Positions 49,615 through 62,149 are shown, numbered from the stretch's first letter. The stretch is 64,000 nt of DNA from Margaritifera margaritifera (GCA_029931535.1 JAQPZY010001692.1:1651001-1715000); one strand, 5' to 3'. Notes: generated by a model from the letters alone, not told the origin. A program made the numbers and translations.

Positions 49615-49860
49615 TCAAATTTACCATAAAAAAATTATATAATATAAAACACTCCACTTTTCAAATACCCATCATACTGTACAAAGGTTACATATATAAT
49701 ACTCCATTTTTTCAAATACTGTATGATGACAATATATATAACACTCCAATTTTCAAATACCTATCACACTGTACAAGGTTACATATATAATACTCCATTT
49801 TTTTTCAAATGCCCCTCAAACTGTGCAAAAATTACATATATAACACAGATTTTGATAGGA
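49615..49860. repeat. 60-bp degenerate minisatellite, four copies
   Basis: Units share aacactccatttttcaaatac and tgtacaaaggttacatatat, separated by about 60 bp. Confidence 0.8.
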
Positions 49861-50054
49861 AGTAATGTCATTTAATATATATCTTTCTAATTGTTTCTTC
49901 TTAACACGAATGCCTGTTCCTATCAAATGATTCACACATTATGTTTTGTATTCTAATTCAGAATATTCCTGATGGTAATATACCTACAAAAGTGACACAG
50001 AAAAGCTAACTTGAGTAAGACATGTAGTTGAGACAAGAACGCATGTTCTCATAC

Positions 50055-50185
50055 CTCTTCAAAATGCCTCAGCAGGGACTCCAGTCTCTTTGTCTGGATG
50101 CAAGCACATGTGTTGTAACGGTTTCTTTGCTTGTCACTAAGGGACAGCACTCTTCTCAGATCTGTCTGAGGTCTATGGCCCAGCA
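50055..50185 (-). CDS. UBR3: UBR3 homologue, exon C (RING interior)
   Basis: The 131-nt exon has acceptor tttcag and donor gtatga, enters in phase 1 and leaves in phase 0. It begins VLGHRPQ, continuing the conserved VLLQASSVLG stretch of UBR3 across the junction with exon B. Near the middle NTCACIQTKR aligns with the DTCAAVHD region that lies inside the long RING insertion of UBR3. The second cysteine in this motif is not in the human sequence as I recall it. It ends HFEE before the exon D segment. Confidence 0.9.
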
Positions 50186-52189
50186 CTGAAACAGAGAATG
50201 ACTAGGAATGAGAGCAGTCATGACTCCAACATATAGTACAACTTTCCTCAAGCAGCCACCTGTTGGACTGACTAACTTTTTGATGGACTTTTCAAAGTAC
50301 ACACAGGACTATCTAACTGGTTGTTCTTTGAAAAACAGTATCCAATATAACACTTTATAGACATGGCTCCAAATTGTTCTCAAGTTATCTGGAAAAGAAA
50401 TTGTTAAAAAAGCTTTTATTTCAAGTAAATGGTTACTTTCTTCTATGTCTTCCATTTGACAAACATACATTGAGAATCTCTGATTTAAATAACAATGCCA
50501 CAATTAATGATGACTCTCTTTTAAGATTGCTATATTGTCATTATGTAGGATCATGTGACACTAGCTGTGCAGAAGCATCAATGCACCCCAGATCCAGTTT
50601 TAAATACTTTTAGTAAGTGTTCCTGTCAGTCATGGCAACATCAATTCAGTGCTGTTTAGTAACCTTGCCAGGCACAGCACACATCAGAGAATGAAGGGGA
50701 ATAAAGTTGATCAGAAAGTAAATGGAACTGGGAACTTTTACATGGAGGAACTTTTGTGCATTTACAACACCAATATAGCTTCCTAAATAACAGAGTGGAA
50801 TGAACCATTTGTTTTATTCAAGTTTTTTTTATGCATCTGCATCAATATGAATTTTAATTATTTATTTTACATTTAAAACATAACCATGTCATTGTTGTCA
50901 TGGAATTTTGTGCACAAATTTGCCACTGTATTGTAATGTCAATATAGCATGGGTCTTGTTGCTTTTACTCACTTGGTCGACTGATTTACTGTAGCACAAG
51001 CAAAGTGCTGATGGTAGGAACTCATGTCATGTTTCCTGTCCAAGGTCTCCCCCCATGTATGGGTAAATAGAGTGTTTATTTTTCTGCTTATAGTAACACT
51101 GCATTGATGCACTGTCAGGAAGCTGTCATCATTGATCTTTTAGCTGTAAAGGTATATAACAGTTGTACACATTCTTCTTTTCTTTCTATCATCTGTGTTT
51201 GATAGAATAGTTTCCTACAATAAAATCTTTCAGAATTTATCTTAAGTTTCGACTAGGTCAGACAAATTTCATATAACACAATGCTATCAGATTTAATATA
51301 GACTATTTCATGTCACAGTCGTACTTTTATCCAAATCAACAAGCTGGGTCAAATTATGTATGTTGTATATAGTAAACAATGAGAAACATTCTAGCTTTTC
51401 ATAATCCTGTGTGATTATTCTTGCTGCAGAGAGATTCATGTATGAATTTGGCTATTATGTAATCCCATTTAGTTATTCTCAATATAGAACAGTTTTTATG
51501 TTTAACCAGGTATTTTCTTCTATACGCATACATAACATGCATTGTTGTGAATGTACAAAAACATGCTAGAGTTTATGGTTGATGGCTCGTGTATTACATG
51601 GTTCAGTTGTGTATATTTTTAGCTCTGATTCCAGATAGATAGTGTTTTAAACCAGTGGTGTTGGCAGACTCTCAGCATAGAGGGGGTGGGGGTGTCAATG
51701 GTAAATACTTCAACCTGTGTCTCTGCAGAAGTAAGGGTCCTAGATGGGAATGAAATGTAATATATGGAAGCATTCCTTGCATATGACTTATTATAGTGAA
51801 ATAGGGCAACTTCATCTCTGTTGCTGGATGGTATATCACAGTAATTTCATGCTTGTTGTATGAATGACATGACACTACAACTTCATATCTGTTATTGGAC
51901 GGTATGTTCTCATATATTCACATATTCCTGTCTTTTGAAAATTTCAACTTCAATATCCATTGTTGGATGGTATATTCTCATATATTCATATATTCATATG
52001 GTTTGCAAACATCACAATTTCATAGATGCGTGTTTAATTTGTGAATATCAATGCATCTTAATCTCATGACATCAGCATAGACTCACAATTTCACTAAATG
52101 AACAAAACAGTTATATATCTGTTTTAGTGAACAGAACAATTTCATGTCTGTTATGTTAACAGAATATAATATTCCATGTTTGTTCTTTA

Positions 52190-52765
52190 CAGACACTAAT
52201 GTGTATAGTTAACTGGGCAACCTGTTATTTGCACACACTCATTTGTACAGTTAAGTGGGCAACCTGTCATTTGCACACACTAATGTGTATAGTTAAATGG
52301 GCAACCTGTTATTTGCACACACTCATTTGTACAGTTAGGTGGGCAACCTGTTATTTGCACAAACTAATGTGTATAGTTAAATGGCAACCTGTTATTTGCA
52401 CACACTAATGTGCATAGTTAAATGGGCAACCTGTTATTTGCACACACTAATGTGTATAGTTAAATGGGCAACCTGTTATTTGCACACACTAATCCATATA
52501 GTTAAATGGGCAATCTCTTATTTGCACACACTAATGTGTATAGTTAAATGGGCAACCTGTTATTTGCACACACTAATGTGTATAGTTAAATGGGCAACCT
52601 GTTATTTGCACACACTAATGCATATAGTTAAATGGGGAACCTGTTATTTGCACACACTAATGTGTATAGTTAAATGGGCAACCTGTTATTTGCACACACT
52701 AATGTGTATAGTTAAATGGGCAACCTGTTATTTGCACATGCTAATGTATATAGTTAAATGGGTTA
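52190..52765. repeat. 42-bp minisatellite, about thirteen copies
   Basis: The unit contains gcacacactaatgtgtatag and ttaaatgggcaacctgttat. Copies in the middle are nearly identical and those at the edges diverge. The 42-bp period keeps the plus frame open and yields a repetitive ORF with no independent support for translation. Confidence 0.93.
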
Positions 52766-53397
52766 TATGTGGAAAACTTCCCAATACTTCATTTGGAATT
52801 CATCTTGTCACTGAATAGCAGTAATTAGTGCATGTGTAGATTGAGTACAATATTGAAATATGATTGTATAGCTAGGGGTGTCAGAGTTGCATATGTTTGA
52901 GTAAGACTGAATTCATTACCATACATACAAACATTGTAAATAAATGTATAATTTTCATAACTGGACTTTGCATCTTCACTAAATCCAAACCCACTCGGTC
53001 GATCCTTGTTACAATCGTAAATAATCTTTATGGTATGTTCAGGGTCAATTACAACCATATCTGGGTAAGAATGAAACATAACAAGTCAACAGTATAGAGT
53101 TATCAGCTTTACTTGTTGAATAACATGGTTTCATGGTCTCGAATAACTTGAGGATCAGCTTCTTGGATCCTGACAGTATAAAGAGGATCTTGTGGGTGAA
53201 AAACTTGAGTATTTTCATTTGTGGCGTCGCTACTTGTGAAAATAGAGAATTTGTCAACCACTCAATGAGATATATTATTCATTCAATACAGGCAAATATC
53301 CTCTATATATCTCTCACTCTCTCGATGCAATGGCAGTACAATTACAATTTGGTAATTTTAGAATTATCACACTAGACAGTCACATATGAAGTGATTC

Positions 53398-53660
53398 TCA
53401 TCTACAGTGTGGGACCCCAGGTGACCATGTGGTCTAAGGCGCTCGCCTTTACAGATCACTCACACATCTCACCTCTGTCTGCATTAGTTTGAGTCTCAGC
53501 TCGACCAACATGGGTAAGTGAGAAAACTTGACAGTAGCTTCCTGTGGGTTGGTGGTTCTTCTCCAAGTTTTCCTGGGTTCTTCCTCCATCAAATATACTG
53601 GCCGCAATGTATAACCTATCATGCGCTGAAAAATGCCGTTAAACTCAACAACACCAAAAC
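53398..53660 (+). mobile_element. tRNA-derived SINE, mollusc-type 3' domain
   Basis: A-box tggtctaaggcg (53430-53441) and B-box gtttgagtctc (53487-53497) are followed by a domain with tcaaatatactggccgcaat and aaaatgccgttaaactcaac. This 3' domain resembles SINEs that are abundant in molluscs (from memory). Confidence 0.75.
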
Positions 53661-55027
53661 AATCATCTACAGTGTACATGTCATTAAAAGTTTGCTTTGT
53701 AAAACAGATTCAGCTTTTTTTAAAAACACTTTGTCTAAGCAAAGCAAACACATCTGCAGTGAGTAATGGTCATCAATCACTATCCAGAGTGAATGCTCAT
53801 GACTTCTACATGGCAACTACACCAATTAGGTACTGTGTAGTTCCTGTTTACTGCCCAATGTAAACATGCAACTGTTTAATGTGTTGAATCGACAATGACT
53901 GATGAAGATTTTGACATCTGCAGACTTATTTTCTACACTTGTCTGTAACATCCATTTAATCACAAATGAAAGATTATGTCAACAATCAAATCATTTGCTT
54001 ATATTGTTTTTAAAAGTGTCAAAGCACAGAACAAAGGTTTGATCAAGCAAACAATGTAGTTTACTATAATTTGTATGAAATGCAATTGTACAACAGTTTC
54101 TTTCAAGAGATACATAAGTAAATTACCTTTATGAAATGCATCTGAACTTAATTTTCTCCACAACTTTCACAAGAACTCCTAAAATTCTGGAAATGCTCTG
54201 GTAAAAAAACACATATTTACCGTTATGCGATGCTGAATTAGTCATTGAGCTACAACCAGCATTAACTCGACATCTGAGGTATGACAGCTGTATCAACTGT
54301 AGTATAAACCTCTCATATGCCATAATGCCACCAATTTCCACTTGTTTGTTGCTGAACAATACTGATACCAAGTTGTTTAAAACTATATATAAATTGATAT
54401 AGTTAAATGAAAAATGCATTACCTGACACTTAGCAGAATAACCAAACTTTCCAAATTCTTCTTGCTTGTTTGTACACATATGAACATAGATGTGCTGTAC
54501 TGGAACTACCCAGTTCATGTGAGAGTCAGCCATAACAATAACCTTGCAGTTGCATTGATAAGAGAACTTCCTCTTGAATAGTGGTAGTGGGTCATTGCCA
54601 CAGTGTAAACGCTGGCACAAAAGTTAAGCACCCTAATTAAATTTAATTAAATATAAAAATTTAATAAACTTTTGACCTCTCTACATCAGGGTCGATTATT
54701 TTCCACATCAAAGTCAATGCATTATAAATATCTAATTTTGCTGTGAACTGAATTGTAGATAGATATTTTCCATGAATGTGCAAAGAGTGCAGAAAATACA
54801 AAGAATTAACTCAAATAAAGAAAGAACTTTTAATGTTAATTTATATACATATCATATTATAAATTACATAATGTGAAATTGCTCAAAAATACAAATAAAC
54901 ATATTTTTCTGTAAAAAAAAAAAAGAGATATAAGCCTCACAAACTATTGGCTCATCAAAATCTACCTGGTCCATTTTGAAAAAGTCAAGAAGCTATTGGT
55001 CCCGAGTTCCCGAGTCCTAGGTTGAAC

Positions 55028-56585
55028 CTTGCAACTAGGACAAAAATAAACAATGTCTCTCCAAAGGAGTGATGCTCTACTGTCTGAAAAGAATTTACTG
55101 GAATTCAAGATAAGACCGTTTGTTCTTATTACTGCTGAGTGTTGAAACTATCTCAAATTAGCTGCTGTGGTACCTATAATTGATGCAAGATCGGCATCAT
55201 TTACGACAAACTAGAAATCATCAGAAGACTTTGGTGAAAACTCTGTTAAAATATGACCATCCATTCTAAGGATTAGCAATAACAAGATTTTCAAGATGAC
55301 CATTGCGGTAGCCATATTTGATATAAGATTGGTACCATTTGCATTTAGGATGAACCAGTTATCATAAGTCTTTCGGTGAAAAGCCTATATCGATATGGCC
55401 ATCAATTCTGGAGAAGCAGCGAAAACAAGATGTTCAAGATGGCCACCATAGTGGCCTTATCAGAAGTCAGATCAGCATCAGTTTCATTCAGGTCCAGAAA
55501 GACACCATAAGAAGTCTTCTGGTGAAAACTCCATGCCAATATGACTTTCCATTTAGGAGGAGAAGCTAGAGCAAGATTTTCAAGACAGCTCCCATCGTGG
55601 TGATGTTTGAGGTCAGACTGGCACCATTTTCATTTAGGATCAACTAGGTATCATAATTTGTCTTCTGGTGAGAACCCCATGTCGAAATGACTTTCTGTTT
55701 AGGAGGAGTAGCAATAAGAAGATTTTCAAGATGACTTCCATGGTGGCCATGTTGGACACAAGATTGATATCATTTTCATTTAGGACCAACTTGACATCAC
55801 TTGAAGTCTTTTAGTGAAAACCCCATGCTGATATGACCATCCATTGAGTAGCAATAACAAGATTTTTAAGTTGGCTGCTGTAATGACCATACTGGATGTT
55901 CAAGCAGCATCATTTTGGTGAAAACCCCATTTTGATATGACTTTCCATTCAGGAAGAGTAACTATGACAGGATTTTCAAGATGGCTGATGTGGTGGCCAT
56001 ATTGGATGTCAGATCAGTACCATTTTCATTTAGGACCAACTAGACATCGCAAGAAGTCTTTAGTGAAAACCCTATGTTGATATGACTATCCATTCTGGAG
56101 GAGTAGCGATAACAGCATTTTCAAAATGTCTTCTGTAAAGGCCATATTGGATGTCCAAGCGGCACTATTTTCATTAGGACCAACCAGACATCATAAAAAG
56201 TCTTTTGGTGAAAACCCCATGTTGATATGACTTTCTGTTCAGGAGTAGCGATAACAAGATTTTCAAGACGGCTGCTGTGGCATCCACATTTGATGTTCAA
56301 GTGGCACCATTTTCATTTAGGACCAAGCATAAATTATAAGAAGTCTTCTGGTGAAAACCCAATGTTGATATGACTTTCTGTGCAGGAGGAGTAGCGATAA
56401 CAAGATTTTCAAGATGGCAACTGGTGGCCATATTGGCTGTTTGAGCAGCACCATTATCATTTAGGACCAACTATACCTTGGGATGATTGTGTGTGTAAAG
56501 TTTCATGGGAATCCTCCAAGTAGTTTAGGAGGAGCAGCGATAACAAACTTATGTGAAAGGACAGATGACAGAACTATGACCAGTA
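55028..56585 (+). mobile_element. Pearl/Helentron-like element with about nine internal monomers
   Basis: It has the same left segment (gatgctctactgtctgaaaa), about nine monomers with cores near 55280, 55430, 55575, 55720, 55860, 55975, 56115, 56255 and 56400, and the same right segment (tgattgtgtgtgtaaagttt ... gtagtttaggaggag). It has the same orientation as the other copies. Confidence 0.65.
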
Positions 56586-56899
56586 GAGCTATCAATTTTT
56601 CAAATTTCTTAAACTATTAAATTTACTTCGAGTTGTTAACATGTGAAATCATATTATAACCCCATAAAGCAAAAATGTAAAAATTTGAACTTAAATATGT
56701 AGATTCAATAATATTGTATTAACATAAATGAAAATCTTAATATCTGACATCTGAAACCCAAATCAAAGTCACCCTCGGAAAGGCAAACAGATACAATGCT
56801 AATTATCATTCTGATTAACCATCAAAAAGACTGAACTTTTCCAGACTAGTTTCTGTTAAAATTGTTATCAAATTTCTTTATAACTGACTAAAGACTCAC

Positions 56900-57061
56900 C
56901 ACTTGATGCCTGCAACAGAACTACCAGTCCAAAAGTTTTGTCAGGAGTGGAGGGAGCAGTCTGGCCACAGATGACACAATCATACATATCCTCTACAACA
57001 CTGCCTTTATATCCTTCTTCAGACTTGCCAGTAGCACTGCAACTTGCATAAGTATCAGCAG
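56900..57061 (-). CDS. UBR3: UBR3 homologue, exon B (first RING cysteines)
   Basis: The 162-nt exon has acceptor tttacag and donor gtgagt and runs from phase 1 to phase 1. A short acidic/serine-rich linker leads to YDCVICGQ, which supplies the first Cys-x2-Cys pair of the RING. FGLVVLLQASSG follows, the UBR3-specific stretch just after that pair. The rest of the RING is carried by exons C, D and E. The linker before the RING is poorly conserved in the family, as expected. Confidence 0.93.
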
Positions 57062-57084
57062 CTGTAAAGATATAGATCTTAGGG

Positions 57085-57545
57085 TAAGCAAGAGTCTTTC
57101 AAAGGAAATGATGCTCTACCCAGCAAAAAAAGAATTTCCAGAAATCTAAGATAAGCCCATTTATGCTTTTTAAACTGCTGAGTGTTGAAACCATCTCTGA
57201 TATTCTTGAGTGATAACAAAATTTTCAACATGGCTGCCATGGTGGTTATATTATATGTAAGATAGGCACCATCTTCATTTTGGACCAAACAGACATCATA
57301 TGAAGTCTTTTGGTGAAAACCCCATGTTGAAAAGACCATCTAGACGAAGTAGCAATAACAATGATTTTAAAGATGGTTTAAATATGGTGGCCATACTGAA
57401 TGTCTGAGCTGCACCATTTTCATTTAGGATCAACTAGACCATGGGATGAATGTGTGTCAAGTTTTATGGCAATCCCAATCCTCCTAGAAGTTTGGGAGGA
57501 GTAGATATAACAAACTTGTACTAACAGATGGATGGATGATGGAAA
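57085..57545 (+). mobile_element. Short Pearl/Helentron-like element, two monomers
   Basis: Left segment, about two monomers and right segment, in the same order and orientation as the long copies. It ends 24 bp from exon B on its low-coordinate side. Confidence 0.65.
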
Positions 57546-58152
57546 ACAGGATATCCTGTAATAAATATACTTCCATTTAAGTTGATGATTAGTTCACTGT
57601 AAAGAAGTAAATGCAAAAGGTGGGTGGGGGGTGGGGGGGACTGAACTCCTTTTTCCAATATGAGCATCAGTTTCATATGACACCTACCCACCATTAGGAT
57701 TATATGATTTTGCCCTGGATCAGACATTTTTACAATTGTCTTAAATCTAGAATTTTTGAACACTTTACATGAATATCTGAAAGGCAATTAGCTCTTTCAA
57801 AAATGTAAGAAACCTTAAAGGTTGCCATGCTATGGTAACCTTTTTTGACACAGGTATACATGTACTTCACACATCAGTGCTATAAAATTACATGTACTTC
57901 ACACATCAGTGCTATACAATTTCATTTTGAAATATTTTTCTAAATTTCAATATGTACAAGCACAAGTTACCATCTGAATGTAACTGATTACACAGCCACA
58001 GATTTATGGTTTTGAAAACAAAATGTTTTTTGGAATACCCTGCTGACATTTAAATATTTTTGGCATGTAGCAATCAAGAATCACATGCAATAAATATTAA
58101 TGTACTGTCTTTTTACTGTATATTAATTTGTTTTTTCAGTAATTCTAAGCTG

Positions 58153-58154
<2 letters not shown>

Positions 58155-58207
<53 letters not shown>
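58155..58207. repeat. (AT)n microsatellite
   Basis: About 26 AT units end exactly at the left terminus of the pogo-like element. They supply the TA target, so the exact insertion duplication cannot be resolved. Confidence 0.95.
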
Positions 58208-58208
<1 letters not shown>

Positions 58209-59698
58209 TGCTCCCTCGATAACTCGGGCACGGATAACTCGCGAACCTGCTTATAACACAGGGTCAGGCGTGGATCCCATTTTTTTTACTCGAAAATACA
58301 AAGAAAGGGGCCCCTATTTGTTGAAGGTGAAAAAAATCGCGATCAAAATTAGTAAATGAAACCGTGATATATCGCTTGTTTTATTGTCAGAAACAGTTGT
58401 TACTACCCGGAAATTTGAATCAACATCATGAAATTTTCAACTTTTAATAAGAAGTCATATATTTTGTTCAATTTTCTTTCCAAACAACATTCTCAGCACA
58501 CTATAAATAAAAATATTCGACAAAATTTTCAATCAATGAAAACGTCACTAATACCTACTGGTGGCAACACTTTAAAAATAAATACCAATTAAATAAGTTT
58601 TGTCAAGTGAAATTTGTGTTTTAGTTCTATCTTTTAATTCGGTTACAGTGTAATCATCATAAATGCAATATGCCCTCTTGTATTAAAACGTGAAAAAATA
58701 TAATTCAACTGACCCAGCTATTGCCGCGAGGATTTCCGTGAGAACATAATTAAGTGCCGACTGTTTTTTTTTATCTCTGACTTGCAGAAGTATTTGCTGT
58801 GTTGTTACACTCAATTAATAGCACACCTGCTTTGTATTATCACGTTAATTACATCTTTTGTATCAAATCAAAGAAAGGGGGTGGAATAACAGAAAAGTTA
58901 AAAGGCGTGCAAATCCTGCCTGCGTAAGAGCTAGCAGTCACGGCTGTGTGTCAGGTCAACTCATTTCAATTGATCAATTGAACACTGTTATAAATATTAT
59001 TATGAAAGTAATATAATTAAACTACCTTAAATTAGCCTACTCATTCACAAATGTGATCAAAGATAGTAAGGCAACCAAACCAAATGAGTACTTGGAGAAT
59101 AAAAGGCTTTGTTTTACAGATTAGAGAGAAGCAAGTTCCGGAGTTTGTATTGAACTTAAAATTTCTAACTTGCTACTCAGGGATTTCCTTATGGATGAGA
59201 CAAAGTTTCACTGTTACTTGATATGAAATCACGGCATCCATATTTTATTAATAGAACAATAAATAAATCGAGTTTCGACGTTGTTTCACAAAATAAATGT
59301 CCCTAGTTTTTAAAAAAAGGAATCTTGTTAGTTGCAGAGATGCTGCCAGAAATTTTCTTAAGAGGGGGAGGTCCCCCACACCTACCCTCAGAGGGGGTTA
59401 TCATCGGGGGAGGGGGGCAAGGGTAAACTAAGCTGAATGGTAGAAGACAGGTGACAACATTATTATAAGGTGTAGAAACACCTAATTTAAAACAAGCATT
59501 TAATGATTTTGTATCACTTCTTTGACAATAAATGTATAAGGTAGCTGCATACCTAATTGTTGCTCAGCTGGTAAATATTCTTCTTTGTTTCTTATCACTG
59601 CCCTTCAAATATGGCTTTGCAAACTGAAAATAATTTACTGGACCACACACATCTGTATAGTCATCAGTTTATTTATTGTTCCAGATGTTAGCCCAATG

Positions 59699-59864
59699 GC
59701 CTTTGAAACTCTATCACTGTAGTAGGAAAATGTCAGAATATCTTAGAGAAAAAAAAATGGGAAAAAAAATACTTAATCCGAATTATATATCTTTATAGGA
59801 TTTTATTTTGTTTTTTTCTCAGATATTCTGACATTTTCTTACTACAGTGATAGAGTTTTAAAGG
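59699..59864. repeat. Hairpin with about 48-bp arms
   Basis: The arm at 59699-59750 (aaactctatcactgtagtag, aaaatgtcagaatatct) is nearly the reverse complement of 59815-59864, with a spacer of about 65 nt. It lies inside the pogo-like element. Confidence 0.8.
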
Positions 59865-60084
59865 TCTGTGGTTACCCTATTTCGCCGAGTAGTGTGAATT
59901 TTGCTTTGAGAACTGAATCACCTTTCACAATCAGTTTTTCGCAAAGGCAAGAACTGCTGCAATTATGACCAGTCTGAATATTTTCGGGAACTGGTTTTCA
60001 GGTATCCAAAACACAATTTTCCACAATTCAGGCATGTTGTTCCTTGGATATTTCTGTCGATGTATCAGAATTTCTGCATGGTCT

Positions 60085-60262
60085 AAACAGTAGTAAACGA
60101 CATCATGTCGGTTATTTCTGTATCACAGCTTTCTGCGCTATGTTCAGTTGGCAACAAACCGTCAGATATTTCATCCTCCCTAGTTTCGTCCTTAACAGAT
60201 GATCTTTCCATCTTGCTGAGTTTCCTAAAGAAATCTGTTATATTTTGTTTCAACATAACACA
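60085..60262 (-). pseudogene. Possible pogo-type transposase C-terminus with PIP-box-like motif
   Basis: A minus frame reads LKQNITDFFRKLSKMERSSV then an acidic tail. QNITDFF fits the PCNA-interaction (PIP) box consensus Q-x2-[ILM]-x2-F-F, which is known at the C-termini of pogo-group transposases. A stop lies nine codons upstream, so only the tail is readable. Confidence 0.4.
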
Positions 60263-60776
60263 CTACTGTCGCGCTGTAGACATTTCGATCGATAGATCAA
60301 TTTACTACACAGCACCAGGAAACAATTCAAGCGGAATACCTCCATAGTTTCTGCAATACTCGAACAGATCTCCATAATAAAGGTGCTTGTATTCAAACAA
60401 TATTCTCCATAGATATATGATTAATTGAGATCATGGAGAAAAGTCAAAAAAGACGATCTGATTAACCTAATTAAAAAACAAAAAATAAAAAGTCGCGCAT
60501 TGGGTTCAAGAAATCGCGGGAAGCACAGATAACTTGCGCGATCTTTCCCCCATTGGCTTTTAAAAGTTGCGTGACTCAATCACTTTTGCGAGAAACCCGC
60601 GATCTCGCGGCCTGGCAGCATCTCTGTAGTTGTGAACAAAAAGCAGTGATGTTTTTCACACAATGTTTTCGCTTGCACATGTTGTTGAAACCGCTTGGAC
60701 TAATGTTGTTAACGATCTTTCAGAGGTTCGGTATCTTGGACCCCATTGTGCGCGAGTTATCGAGGGAGAGGTGTAT

Positions 60777-60811
60777 ATATGTATGTATGTATGTACACAC
60801 ACACACACACA
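60777..60811. repeat. (ATGT)n/(AC)n microsatellite
   Basis: A short compound repeat lies right after the right terminus of the pogo-like element. Confidence 0.9.
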
Positions 60812-61795
60812 TATTTGTTATCCAAACCGGTCTTTATTGATCAGTACTCTAAGTCTACATGCAACAATTTTAAATATACAGTAAAGTTTTCAGTTATCCT
60901 GACTCCCTGGGGTAAAGACATTTGCCTGTATAATTTCTCATCTATATTAATAATCAGAATAAACAGAACTAACTATGTGTAAGGTCAACACATCTACTGT
61001 CCAGATGACAGTAATATGTAAATGTACATCAATCAATATGTAAATGTACATCAATCAATATTTTGAAGTCCTTCATTCAACATTAAAGTTATTAAATGAG
61101 TTGAATAACATATGCCACAAGCTGCTTGTAGTAAGTGGGTGGCATATTGTGTTACTGAACGAGTTCCATAAATTGTATTTTAAATGAACACAGAGTTTGT
61201 CTTTATCACATAACATTAAGAACTTAGCATTACACAATAAGACTGCAACATATATCGTCGAACATCCTGAATTTGTGACAGTCCTTCAATTGTGCACCAT
61301 GTTTCTCGCAAACTAACGCTCTTGTTTTGAGATAATGATGTCATCAACTGTGTCACCAGCGTTCTTAAGAGTGACAGGAAGTATTTTATAAGTAAAATCA
61401 GACAAAATGCGATTCAAACAGGTAATTTCATGTAATTTTAAAAAAATCTGAATTAAATCTATATTTTCACTAATGCCTTTTTTGTGTCCAACATTTTGGC
61501 CTTGAATTTTGTATTATATGCTAAAGATAGGTCCGCTGATCACATGTTGGCTTTGTTTACATATCTTGAACAGGAAAAGCCACTTTGGGAATTTATACAA
61601 CTGCAAAGCCAATGTAAATATTTGGTTTTAATCATGTGGGGTTCTTATTCAATGTAAGAACAATTTACACTGGAAATGTATATTCACTATGGACTTTTTC
61701 GTTTCAGTATTATTTCATAATAAACATATATTTTACATTGAATCTATTACAATAAATTGTGTATCCATTCACCAGTGTCTATTTTAAATTAGACT

Positions 61796-62012
61796 CTGAT
61801 CAGTTTATGTGAACAACATAAAGCCTGACATGTTGATGTGAACAGCATAGTCTCCAATCTGTTGATCTTTTGAAGTGAACAACATTAGGTCTGATTGGTT
61901 GATGTGAACTGCTTAAAGCCTGATATGTTGAAGTGAACATCTGTTGAAGTGAAGAGGGTAGACACTGATCTGTTCAGATGTGAACTGCATATACCCCAAT
62001 CTGTTGATCTGA
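61796..62012. repeat. Minisatellite, diverged left block
   Basis: About seven degenerate units with gttgatgtgaacagcata-type wording belong to the same family as the block at 62.5-63.35 kb. They are separated from it by a GTAT tract and a 64-bp duplication. Confidence 0.75.
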
Positions 62013-62142
62013 TGTATGTATGTATGTATGTATGTATGTATGTATGTATGTATGTATGTATGTATGTATGTATGTATGTATGTATGTATGTATGTATGTA
62101 TGTATGTATGTATGTATGTATGTATGTATGTATGTATGTATA
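62013..62142. repeat. (GTAT)n microsatellite
   Basis: About 32 perfect GTAT/ATGT units, one of the longest pure tracts in the window, so probably polymorphic. Confidence 0.97.
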
Positions 62143-62149
62143 TATAGGG

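Larger units (their letters stand above)
48748..50054 (-). other. Intron C/D
   Basis: It contains a minus-strand tRNA-derived SINE (49010-49195) and a degenerate minisatellite (49615-49860). Nothing else is recognised. Confidence 0.65.
50186..56899 (-). other. Intron B/C
   Basis: It holds a 42-bp minisatellite, a tRNA-derived SINE and a 1.56-kb Pearl-like element with nine monomers, all listed separately. I see nothing I can name at 50.2-52.2 kb or 53.7-55.0 kb. No additional exon is needed by phase. Confidence 0.7.
58208..60772. mobile_element. pogo/Tigger-like element, about 2.56 kb, degenerate
   Basis: The left end has ctccctcgataactcg (58211-58226) and the right end has its exact reverse complement (cgagttatcgagggag, 60753-60768), both next to TA. 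Second subterminal copies of ataactcgcgaac-type sequence lie inside the left end. The TIR wording is typical of the Tigger/pogo group. Base composition is less AT-rich than the flanks, with several cgcg motifs. No intact transposase was found. Confidence 0.65.

Noticed and set aside
52199..52818. Long repetitive plus-strand ORF (about 145 codons) with a 14-residue period
   Set aside because: It is the 42-bp minisatellite read in its open frame. It is antisense within a UBR3 intron, with no signal peptide, start context or splice support.
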